NCBI RefSeq assembly: GCF_007752535.1
Contig: NZ_CP036426.1
Span: forward strand, 62,001 to 126,000
Direction of reading: 5' to 3'
Source of the DNA: Tautonia plasticadhaerens
GTDB taxonomy: Bacteria; Planctomycetota; Planctomycetia; Isosphaerales; Isosphaeraceae
Length of the DNA stretch: 64,000 nt
The notes under the pieces were generated by a model. The model searched no databases, had not been told where the DNA came from, and saw only the letters and a list, made by a program, of their open reading frames with translations. The translations under genes were made by a program, and so were the position numbers. This document shows positions 25,486 through 31,921 of the stretch, piece after piece; the first letter of the stretch is position 1, and every line of letters begins with the position of its first letter.

Positions 25486-26868
25486 CTAGCAGAACGGCCG
25501 GAGCGCCTGGCGGAGGGCGGAGGCGTCGGGGAAGCGGTCCTCGGCGTCCCGGGACAGGCCGCGGTCGATGACGTCGGCCAGCGCGGCGGGGATCTCCGGC
25601 CGTCGGCGGCGGATGGGGATCGGCGGCGTCTCCAGGACGAGCTGGACCACGTCGATCCCCTCCCCCACGTCGTCATAGATGAACTGGCCGGTGAGCAGGA
25701 AGTAGAGCGTGGCGGTGGTGGCGTACAGGTCGCCCGAGGGCTTGACCGTCTTGAAGTCGAGCATCTGCTCGGGGGGCATGAACGGGATCGTCCCGCGCAT
25801 CTCCCCGGAGAAGGTCAGCCCCGAGAGGCCGATGCTCCGGTAGCTCTTGGCCAGGCCGAAGTCGGAGATCTTGGCCGCCAGGTACCCCTCGATCGTCCGG
25901 CCGATCAGGATGTTCTCCGGCTTGATGTCCCGGTGCACGAACCCCTGGCGGTGGGCGTGGTCCAGCCCCTTGAGGATCTGGCTGGCCATCCGGCAGGCCT
26001 GGTCGATCGGATACCTCCCCTTCGCCGACCGGGCGACCGACTCCAGGTTCGTGCCCTCGATGTACTCCATGGCGAACCAGAACCGGCCGCCGGTGGTCCC
26101 CTGCTCCAGCCACTCCACGATGTTCGGGTGCTTCAGCTTGCTGATGACCGACATCTCGCGGAGGAACCGGTCGATGGCCGATCGGGCGGCGGCCGACTCG
26201 GGCACGATCAGCTTCAGGGCCACCTTGCGGCCGGTCCGGTTGTGCTGGGCGAGGTAGACCACCCCCATCGCCCCCCGGCCCAGCTCCCGCAGCGTGGTGT
26301 AGTGCGGCACCGGCTGGGGGGTCATGGCCATCTCGGCCCGGCAGTTGTCGCAGAGCCAGTAGATCGACTCCGGGGCGCCCCCCTCGGGGCGGTCCTTGGC
26401 CACCTGGGTGCCGGGCGGGGCGGGCTGGCCGCAGCCGCCGCAGACGATCGAGCTGGCGCCGAACTGGGGGCGGTCGTGCTCCTCGGTGCCGACCTCGTCG
26501 GGCCGGGCCGAGGGGGGGCCCACCACCCGCTCGACCCGGATCCGGAAGAGCGTCTGACCGGCCGAGATCCGGTCGCCGTCGGAGAGCCGGGCGCGGTCGA
26601 CCTGGCGGTCGTTGACGTACGTGCCGTTGGTGCTGTGCAGGTCGCGCACCGACAGCTCGCCCCCGTGGCCGACCCGCACCTCGAAGTGGTCCCGGGACAG
26701 CGAGCCGTCCTCCGGCACCGGCCCGTCGGCCAGGGCCGAGCGGCCGACGACGAACGGCTCGGGGCCGTCGAGCACGAAGGCCACCCCCTTGCGGGGGCCG
26801 TCCACGACCTCCAGCACCACTCGGATTGCGCCGCCGATGCCCGGCGCGTTGCGTACCAATGCGCTCAC
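25486..26868 (-). CDS. FHA - zinc ribbon - Ser/Thr protein kinase
   Basis: A 460-residue cytoplasmic kinase. Residues about 17-112 are an FHA domain (FVVGRS, SRDHFEV, LHSTNGTYVN), which binds phosphothreonine. A short zinc ribbon follows (CGGCGQ ... CDNC). From about 190 there is a complete Hanks-type kinase: GRGAMGVVY glycine loop, VALKLI lysine, FVHRDIKPEN catalytic loop, DFGLA and GTIPFMPPEQ. There is no membrane segment or extracellular sensor, so the FHA domain probably provides input or docking. Planctomycetes have many such kinases; the target is unknown. It is convergent with the lipid-kinase gene. Confidence 0.92.
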   Translation of the reverse strand: MSALVRNAPGIGGAIRVVLEVVDGPRKGVAFVLDGPEPFVVGRSALADGPVPEDGSLSRDHFEVRVGHGGELSVRDLHSTNGTYVNDRQVDRARLSDGDRISAGQTLFRIRVERVVGPPSARPDEVGTEEHDRPQFGASSIVCGGCGQPAPPGTQVAKDRPEGGAPESIYWLCDNCRAEMAMTPQPVPHYTTLRELGRGAMGVVYLAQHNRTGRKVALKLIVPESAAARSAIDRFLREMSVISKLKHPNIVEWLEQGTTGGRFWFAMEYIEGTNLESVARSAKGRYPIDQACRMASQILKGLDHAHRQGFVHRDIKPENILIGRTIEGYLAAKISDFGLAKSYRSIGLSGLTFSGEMRGTIPFMPPEQMLDFKTVKPSGDLYATTATLYFLLTGQFIYDDVGEGIDVVQLVLETPPIPIRRRRPEIPAALADVIDRGLSRDAEDRFPDASALRQALRPFC

Positions 26869-27001
26869 GCGTCCGATCCGTTGGATAGCGTCCCGGGAGG
26901 GGGTCCATGGTGCGATCCGGGGGCCGCACCGCCGGCTGAGACTTGCGAGGGGACGGGGCGTCGCCCGAGGGCCGCCGGGGCTGGTCCGGGCGGCACCCTC
27001 A

Positions 27002-27009
27002 GGTATAGT
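27002..27009 (+). promoter_or_regulatory. Candidate -10 box, psuG
   Basis: GGTATAGT with TATAGT at 27004-27009, 88 bases before the psuG ATG. A weak CTGGTC lies 17 bp upstream as a possible -35. Confidence 0.4.
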
Positions 27010-27064
27010 CTACGGAGTCGGTCCAGCCGCCGCGTCTCCAGTTTCGCCGAGCCGACCGGATTTC

Positions 27065-27105
27065 CAATGATTGCATGAGGCAAGACCGAAACCTCAATGA
27101 TTGCA
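27065..27105 (+). repeat. Duplicated start region of psuG with a three-codon mini-ORF
   Basis: CAATGATTGCA occurs at 27065-27075 and again at 27095-27105, 30 bp apart. The second copy contains the psuG start (Met-Ile-Ala-Arg). The first copy reads Met-Ile-Ala-stop (27067-27078). This is either a chance short duplication or a minimal upstream leader peptide. Confidence 0.6.
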
Positions 27106-28020
27106 CGTGATGAAGCGATCGTCATTGCGGCGGAGGTGCGGGACGCCCTCGGGTCCGGGGCCCCCGTCGTGGCCCTGGAGTCGACCCTCATCGCCCACGG
27201 CCTGCCCCGCCCCAAGAACCTCCAGGTCGCCCGGCAGGCCGAGCGGGCCGTCCGGGAGGCCGGGGCCGTCCCGGCGACGGTTGCCGTGCTCGGCGGCCGG
27301 ATCAAGGTCGGCCTCGACGAGGGCGAGCTGTGCAGGCTCGCCGGGCTCGACGGCGTCCTCAAGGCCGGCCGGAGGGACCTGGCCCCCGCCGTCTCCTCGG
27401 CCCGGGACGCCGCCACCACCGTCTCGGCCACCCTCTGGGTCGCCCGACGCGTCGGCATCCGGGCCTTCGCCACCGGGGGCCTCGGGGGGGTACACCGGGG
27501 CGCCGGTGAAAGTTTCGACATTTCGACCGATCTCGACGAACTCTCCCGGGCCGACGGCTGCCTGGTCGTCTGCTCCGGGGCCAAGACGATCCTCGACCTG
27601 CCGGCGACCCTGGAGCGGCTGGAGACCCTCGGCGTCCTGGTCGTCGGCTACCGGACCGGCGAGCTGCCCGGCTTCACCAGCCCGGGCACCGGCCTCCCCC
27701 TGGAGCACCGGGTCGACGACCCCGCCTCGGCCGCCGCGCTGGTCGTCGCCCACCGCGCGCTCGGGCTGCCCGGCGCCGTCGTGCTCGCCCAGCCGGTCCC
27801 CGGGGCCGACGCCCCGGACGAGGCCGTCATGGAGGCCGCCCTCCGCTCCGCCCTGGAGGAGGCCCGCCGATCGGGCGTCTCCGGCAAGGCCCTCACCCCC
27901 TTCCTCCTCTCCCGGATCCACGCCGAGACCGGCGGCGAGAGCCTCCGGGCCAACGCCGCGCTGATCGTCTCCAACGCCGGGCTCGCCGCCCGGGTCGCCG
28001 CGGCGATCGGCCCCGGCTGA
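27097..28020 (+). CDS. psuG: Pseudouridine-5'-phosphate glycosidase
   Basis: A 307-residue PsuG, the normal length. It reversibly cleaves pseudouridine-5'-phosphate to uracil and ribose-5-phosphate. Visible motifs are ALESTLIAHGLP at the N-terminus, GGRIKVGL, FATGGLGGVHRG, and VCSGAKTILDLPATLE with the active-site Lys that forms the ribose-phosphate adduct. Near the C-terminus is TPFLLSRI. The partner kinase psuK is not adjacent. The start ATG lies in the second copy of an 11-bp repeat. Downstream is the repeat-rich accessory patch. Confidence 0.95.
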   Translation: MIARDEAIVIAAEVRDALGSGAPVVALESTLIAHGLPRPKNLQVARQAERAVREAGAVPATVAVLGGRIKVGLDEGELCRLAGLDGVLKAGRRDLAPAVSSARDAATTVSATLWVARRVGIRAFATGGLGGVHRGAGESFDISTDLDELSRADGCLVVCSGAKTILDLPATLERLETLGVLVVGYRTGELPGFTSPGTGLPLEHRVDDPASAAALVVAHRALGLPGAVVLAQPVPGADAPDEAVMEAALRSALEEARRSGVSGKALTPFLLSRIHAETGGESLRANAALIVSNAGLAARVAAAIGPG

Positions 28021-28070
28021 CCCCCGGGCGAACCCGGAAGGCCGGGGGATCCGCCGCCCCGGCCGGGGCC

Positions 28071-28660
28071 GGTGCGCCCCGGTGCGCCCACATCGGACCG
28101 AGGATTTTCCTGGCCGGATCACGACTTGCGCCGACCCGATTGGCTTCGCTCCGTCGAATGGCCGCCCCTCGATTGGCTTCGTTTCGCGCCGAGGATCGTC
28201 GGGCGGGCCGGACGATCCCGGACGCCCTGACCACCGGGCCGATCCCCCGGGCAGGAGCGGGCCCGGTCGGTCCCGGTGCGCTGCGGTGCGCCGGGCCTGA
28301 TCCGGAGATTGTTCTTGCAGGGTCACGAGTTGCGCCGATCGCATTGGCTTCGTTCCGAAAAATCCGCCCCCTGGATTGGCTTCGTTTCGCGCCGGATCGA
28401 CTCCGGCTTCCGCTGCCCGATCTCGCCTCCCCCGAGCGGCCTGGGCCTCGCCGTTCGGGCCGGGATGAGCCGGTCGAGAGCCGTCCCGGCCGGGCTCGGT
28501 GCGCCCTCGGTGCGCCTCCGGTGCGCCAGGGTTGAACTGTGGATTTTCGCGATAGCGAAATGACTTGCGTCGATCGGAACGGCTTTGCTCCGTCAAACCG
28601 GGATGCCCGAATTGGCTTCGTTTCGTCGCGTGCCCCGGCGTCGTCCTCCGCGGTCGAAGT
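28071..28660. repeat. Three-unit tandem repeat with paired 33-bp-spaced motifs
   Basis: Three imperfect units. Each starts with two or three copies of GGTGCGCC (28071, 28081; 28275, 28285; 28498, 28509, 28520). It then has a (C/A)AC(G)A(C/G)TTGCG block and two copies of GGCTT(C/T)G(C/T)T(C/T)CG at 28142/28175, 28346/28378 and 28581/28614. Within a unit the two copies are 32-33 bp apart; units are 203 and 236 bp apart, the difference being again 33. The minus strand reads through in one frame with NEAN/TKPI-like peptides, but composition suggests a non-coding repeat family and not a gene. No direct repeats of uniform length as in CRISPR. Confidence 0.75.
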
Positions 28661-28687
28661 CGATCGGCGGTGGTCCTGACACACAAA

Positions 28688-28771
28688 CCCGCTGATGCTT
28701 TCCGGTTCCGGAGCGTGAACCGGGCCGGTTTTCCGCTGAAAAGCCTCCGCAAACCGGAAAGCATCAGCGGG
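28688..28771. repeat. Perfect 20-bp inverted repeat
   Basis: The left arm (28688-28707, starting CCCGCTGATGC) and the right arm (28752-28771, ending CATCAGCGGG) are perfectly complementary and separated by 44 bases. The loop contains a further imperfect pairing. It is AT-richer than its surroundings and directly follows the tandem repeat. It could be a small mobile or extragenic palindromic element or a transcription terminator. There is no transposase. Confidence 0.8.
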
Positions 28772-29113
28772 CACGTGAATGAGACCCCCACTCCCCGTTT
28801 CGAATTGCCAAAGAAGAATTTTGCCGGTTCGAATCGCCCGGTCGGCCGTCCCCTCCCCCTCTGTTGGCGACGGGGCAAGGGGCGGAAGACGGTCGGCGGG
28901 GCGAGATCCCCTCGATCATTAATATCGGGGACAGGACGCTCGGCAGTCACCCGGGAGGGCGGAATCCGGGTGGATCGTCCACGACCCGGGCCGCCGATCC
29001 GGGGGGCGGCGGCGATCCATCGCATCGGGTATTCGATCCGCCGCCGCGATTCGCTGATCGGATGACGGTCCTGGAGCGTGCAACCTCGCGCTCGACCCCG
29101 AGGGACGACCCCG
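28772..29113. other. Non-coding stretch after the inverted repeat
   Basis: Lower GC than average in its first 150 bases, with an ATTAATAT island at 28918-28925. I see no gene, RNA or convincing promoter in it. Confidence 0.5.
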
Positions 29114-29382
29114 ATGGCGACCCGGATCCTGCACTGCGGTCGATCCTCGACCAACGACGACCCCAGCCTCGACGGGTGCGTCTTCGGGTTCCGGAACCGC
29201 AGCCAGCAAATAGGCGATCCGGTCTACCTCGTCGTCAAGCACGAGGGGGCTACGGGCTGCGGGATAAGCCCTGGATCCAGACGCGGGTCGGGCGCGTGCT
29301 GGAGCGGTCCGGGGCCGCTGCGGGGCGAGGTCATGCGTCGTGGTACGACGTGATGTCATCGACGCTACTGAATGTGAGGTGA
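29114..29382 (+). pseudogene. Possible small gene fragment with a frameshift
   Basis: From ATG 29114 the reading MATRILHCGRSSTND...GDPVYLVVKHEG looks protein-like for about 50 residues, then turns to low-complexity. A +1 shift near 29263 continues as GYGLRDKPWIQTRVGRVLERSG and ends at 29382. This could be one broken gene of about 90 residues, truncated on its right by the minus-strand cassette at 29331-29756. I do not recognise the family. It may also be chance. Confidence 0.3.
29293..29329. repeat. 37-bp cassette 3' flank, copy 1
   Basis: This segment and 29819-29855 are the same 37 bases with five mismatches. Each copy ends within one base of the stop codon of a minus-strand gene (29331 and 29856 respectively), so it is the shared downstream flank of two otherwise different genes. 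Confidence 0.75.
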
Positions 29383-29756
29383 TGCCCATTCTCGAACGCC
29401 AAGGTGACGCGCGCCCCGCCCTCGATCGGCGCCATCTCGTAGTGGGAGAGGCGGACCCCGAGCAAGCCTCGCAGTGCTGCCACATCGACCACGGGATAGG
29501 ACGAGTCAAGCTCGGGCGCGTCGAAGGACTGAGGCCCGCGTTCCTCGGGCCGCCAGAAGACGATGCCGAAGTCGAAGTAGAGCCGGTGCCAGCCCCCATC
29601 GAAGCAGAGATGCGCGGTGCTGGCCGGCTCGACGAGGCGACCAGCATGCCGGTACTCAACGCAGAGAATGGCATCGCACCGTAGGCCGGTGAGTCGCGGG
29701 GCATCACCGTTGACCTCCAACGGCTCCACGCGACAGCCTCCGCCACCTGACGACAC
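29331..29756 (-). CDS. Hypothetical protein, cassette A
   Basis: A 141-residue protein with a GTG start. It is beta-rich and acidic: LCFDGGWHRLYFDFGIVFWRPEE, ALRGLLGVRLSHYEM, GARVTLAFENGHHLTFSS. The size, acidity and aromatic strands resemble immunity-type or small intracellular proteins, but I know no matching family by name. Codon use is less GC-extreme than in core genes. The gene has the same 14-base upstream element and the same 37-base downstream flank as cassette B. The start is uncertain because no ATG precedes the conserved-looking part. Confidence 0.6.
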   Translation of the reverse strand: MSSGGGGCRVEPLEVNGDAPRLTGLRCDAILCVEYRHAGRLVEPASTAHLCFDGGWHRLYFDFGIVFWRPEERGPQSFDAPELDSSYPVVDVAALRGLLGVRLSHYEMAPIEGGARVTLAFENGHHLTFSSVDDITSYHDA

Positions 29757-29817
29757 AAGCTCAGCGGACGGCCCGCCAAGGACGCCCCTGATTCTACCTG
29801 AACGTGAACGGCGTCAA
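29756..29817 (-). promoter_or_regulatory. Cassette A promoter and shared leader
   Basis: On the minus strand, TTGACG (29817-29812), 15-bp spacer, TAGAAT (29796-29791), then a leader ending GTCCGCTGAGCTTG (29769-29756). That 14-base leader is identical at 30189-30176 in cassette B. The 14 bases around the -10 box (29791-29804) are identical at 31608-31621 in cassette C. Confidence 0.5.
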
Positions 29818-29818
29818 G

Positions 29819-29855
29819 CGTGTGCTGGAGCGGGCCGGAGCCGATGCGGGGTGAG
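29819..29855. repeat. 37-bp cassette 3' flank, copy 2
   Basis: Second copy of the 37-base flank, directly after the stop codon of the minus-strand gene at 29856. On the plus strand it reads RVLERAGADAG-stop, so it may derive from the 3' end of a lost gene. Confidence 0.75.
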
Positions 29856-30152
29856 TCAGGAGACCTCTGGCCACTGTTCGCTCGCGCCGAACGAGACGAG
29901 TTGTCCCCAGACCGCTGCGTACAGCGGGCCGCGTGAGCTTCCTACGAACGTGATGACGTGCCAACCGGAGCCTCGCGGGTCGGGCTGGAGGCCGACCGTA
30001 AGGTGTTCTTGGCCCATGTCGAAGTCGAGGTACAGGTCCGCGCAGTCGCCCTCGGGCGGGGTACGTTCGACCACCGAGAAGCCCGCAGCGGTCAGGAGAT
30101 CAGAGAGCCCGCCGACCACGGCATCCGGGACGAAGAGAGCCAGCATCCCCAT
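29856..30152 (-). CDS. Hypothetical protein, cassette B
   Basis: A 98-residue protein starting MGMLALFVPDAVVGGLSDLLTAAGFSVVERTPP, followed by DLYLDFDMGQEHLTVGLQPDPRG and GPLYAAVWGQLVSF. It has an N-terminal strand-helix unit like an ACT or swapped beta-alpha-beta fold. The start is ATG 30152; the frame is open upstream to 30338 but that part overlaps the promoter. Its flanks match those of cassette A, although the two proteins are unrelated. Function unknown; a stand-alone immunity-like role is speculation. Confidence 0.6.
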   Translation of the reverse strand: MGMLALFVPDAVVGGLSDLLTAAGFSVVERTPPEGDCADLYLDFDMGQEHLTVGLQPDPRGSGWHVITFVGSSRGPLYAAVWGQLVSFGASEQWPEVS

Positions 30153-30175
30153 GTTCGCCCCCGTCGCCCGGTGCC

Positions 30176-30219
30176 CAAGCTCAGCGGACCAGGCCGCTGG
30201 TAGCGTCCCCGATTCTACC
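30176..30219 (-). promoter_or_regulatory. Cassette B promoter and shared leader
   Basis: GGTAGAAT on the minus strand (TAGAAT 30217-30212), then 22 bases, then the leader GTCCGCTGAGCTTG (30189-30176) identical to that of cassette A. No -35 box is recognisable. Confidence 0.45.
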
Positions 30220-30242
30220 CGAAGGCGATCGGCCCGACCGGC

Positions 30243-30250
30243 GGTAGAAT
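30243..30250 (+). promoter_or_regulatory. -10 box that decides the DUF5678 start
   Basis: GGTAGAAT with TAGAAT at 30245-30250. The ATG at 30249 lies inside this box and would be upstream of the transcription start, so translation should begin at the ATG at 30288, which also has GGAGGCGAGG directly before it. A minus-strand box lies 25 bases away, making this a divergent promoter pair. Confidence 0.5.
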
Positions 30251-30287
30251 GAACGGGCCGAAGACCATCACCCCCACGGAGGCGAGG

Positions 30288-30548
30288 ATGCCCAGGACGA
30301 CCAATCCCGCGACGCCCCGCCCCGGGGCCGACCGGCACGCCATCCCCCAGGACCGATGGCCGGAGCCGGCCCGCCTCCGGCTGGAGTACGCCGGCCGCTG
30401 GGTCGCCTGGGCCGAGGACGGCCGCCTCATCGCCGATGCCGACGACTTCGAGGCCGTCCGCGAAGCGGCGCGGCGGGCGGGCGTCGAGCAGCCCGTCTGC
30501 GAATGGCTCCCCCCGATCGACCAGGCCCGCACCGTCGGCGGCGCATGA
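30288..30548 (+). CDS. DUF5678-like small protein
   Basis: An 86-residue protein. After a Pro-rich, basic N-terminus, residues about 25-65 read ARLRLEYAGRWVAWAEDGRLIADADDFEAVREAARRAG. This is the pattern of DUF5678 (LLEYAGQWVAWS.DG..VVA), a short domain that is often encoded next to retropepsin-like genes. The stop overlaps the ATG of the next gene by four bases (ATGA). A role as a partner or control subunit of the protease-like protein is inferred from that coupling only. Confidence 0.7.
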   Translation: MPRTTNPATPRPGADRHAIPQDRWPEPARLRLEYAGRWVAWAEDGRLIADADDFEAVREAARRAGVEQPVCEWLPPIDQARTVGGA

Positions 30549-30994
30549 GGTTCCCTTACCAGGGCTATCCGGTCCGGGGACCGGACGGCGCCCATCTGAC
30601 CCTCCTGTATCGCCCGGTCATCCCCGTCCGCATCATCGGCCCCGCCGGCGATGCCCTGGCCTACGGGCTGGTGGACACCGGGGCCGACGACACGCTCATC
30701 CCCGACCGCTTCCTCGGTCCGCTGGGCGTCCGGGTCGCCTCCGGCGGCGGGGCGACCATCGGGTCCGTCGGCGGGGCCGTGCCGGTCCGCTACGGGACGG
30801 TGGACCTCGAATTGCGGCGGCGGGGCAGGTCGCACTGCTGGTCGGCTCTGGTCGGCTTCTACGCCGGCAACCGGGTGATCCTCGGGCACACCGGGTTCCT
30901 GGAGTATGTCACGGCCTCCTTCAACGGCCAGCGGCGGTCCCTGACGCTGACGCCCAACGGTACCGCTCCGCCCCCGACCATGTCCTCGCCATGA
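30545..30994 (+). CDS. Retropepsin-like aspartic protease family protein
   Basis: A 149-residue protein. The aspartic protease motif is LVDTGADDTLIP (D-T-G-A) near residue 43, preceded by PVIPVRIIGP and followed by a flap-like VRVASGGGATIGSVGG and the second hydrophobic-G element FYAGNRVILGHTGFLEY. This is a single-lobe, clan-AA layout, so an active enzyme would be a homodimer. It has no signal peptide. It is translationally coupled to the DUF5678-like gene. Substrates of such bacterial pairs are not known. Confidence 0.8.
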   Translation: MRFPYQGYPVRGPDGAHLTLLYRPVIPVRIIGPAGDALAYGLVDTGADDTLIPDRFLGPLGVRVASGGGATIGSVGGAVPVRYGTVDLELRRRGRSHCWSALVGFYAGNRVILGHTGFLEYVTASFNGQRRSLTLTPNGTAPPPTMSSP

Positions 30995-31007
30995 TTGGCG
31001 TTGAGAG

Positions 31008-31565
31008 TCAGGCCGGCTCCCCGGTGCGAAGGTCGATGCGGGACACGGCCCCCATGACATCGACTGCGACGATCTTGCCGGCAACTGCGTACTCCCACGG
31101 CGGCTCGACGAATCGCGACCATAGCTTGCGGCCGCTCACATCCCAGGCGGCCAATTCAAGCTCCGCCGCCATCAGGATCACCTGCCCGTGTCGGCTCCAG
31201 GACCAGAATCCGCAGTCTGCCTCATCCTCCTACAGCCGCGCCGGCCGTGAGAGATCGTAAGCGAGCAGCCGACGGCCGGCGCCGATGAACAGCCGGTGTA
31301 CCTCAGGGATCAGCAGCACACCGGGGACGAACCCGAACCCGGCTGGCGAGTAGCGTTGGACTACGACGAGGGATGGCCACCGTCGAACCTGACCAACACT
31401 CACGAAACAGACAGACGCCCCGACCTCGTCCGCGACGCCGAAATCCTCAGCGAGCGTGGCCCGCTGCTGATAGTTGAACAGCATCTCGGGCAGGCCATCC
31501 GCCTGGCAGCAAGCAGATTTCGTACTCACCGACGCTGACGCGGAACATCCGACGCCCTGTGCCAA
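31008..31565 (-). pseudogene. Cassette C: gene broken by an in-frame TAG
   Basis: The minus strand reads one continuous protein interrupted by TAG at 31232-31230. Before the stop: RYSPAGFGFVPGVLLIPEVHRLFIGAGRRLLAYDLSRPARL. After it, in the same frame: EDEADCGFWSWSRHGQ..., LELAAWDVSGRKLWSRFVEPPWEYAV, ending at TGA 31010-31008. The two parts fit one planctomycete family in which a Trp commonly stands at this position, so TGG to TAG is the simple explanation. The start is uncertain (31565 GTG/ATG region or ATG 31484). A sequencing error or suppression is possible but less likely. Confidence 0.7.
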
Positions 31566-31921
31566 CCGACGCCAAGGTCTACCGACCAGTCCGCCGAGGA
31601 TATCCTAATTCTACCTGAACGAATGCGACCGGTGCTCTTGGTGGACTCCAAGCTGTGTCCCTCGGTCCCATCACATCGCGTCCAGGTCGGCCGGCGTGAC
31701 GACGGCGACGGAAGCCGTCGAGGGTGAACCCCTCTCCACCCCCTCGGGGGAATGTACTCAATTTGAATTCGACGGAGGGGCTGGGGTCCGCGTAGCGGCC
31801 CGAGGCGATGGCTCCCGGGACCTGGGCCGCCGGGCTGCCCCGGCCGGCCACCCAGACCGATCGGGCCGTTGTGCTTGCGGCCCTCTTCCTCGGCCGAGTG
31901 TCGTCCTCTCCCCCGGGGAGA
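31566..31921. other. Intergenic region with cassette C promoter box
   Basis: Holds GGTAGAAT on the minus strand (31615-31608), identical over 14 bases to the cassette A -10 region, and an AT-rich island around 31750-31770. No gene or RNA seen. Confidence 0.45.

Noticed and set aside
28071-28660. Possible CRISPR array
   Set aside because: The units are 200-236 bp with degenerate motifs; there are no uniform 25-40 bp repeats with unique spacers and no cas genes.
27094-29154. A 686-codon minus-strand frame crossing psuG and the tandem repeat
   Set aside because: It is antisense to psuG and elsewhere only translates the repeat units (NEAN/TKPI-like peptides). There is no start context.
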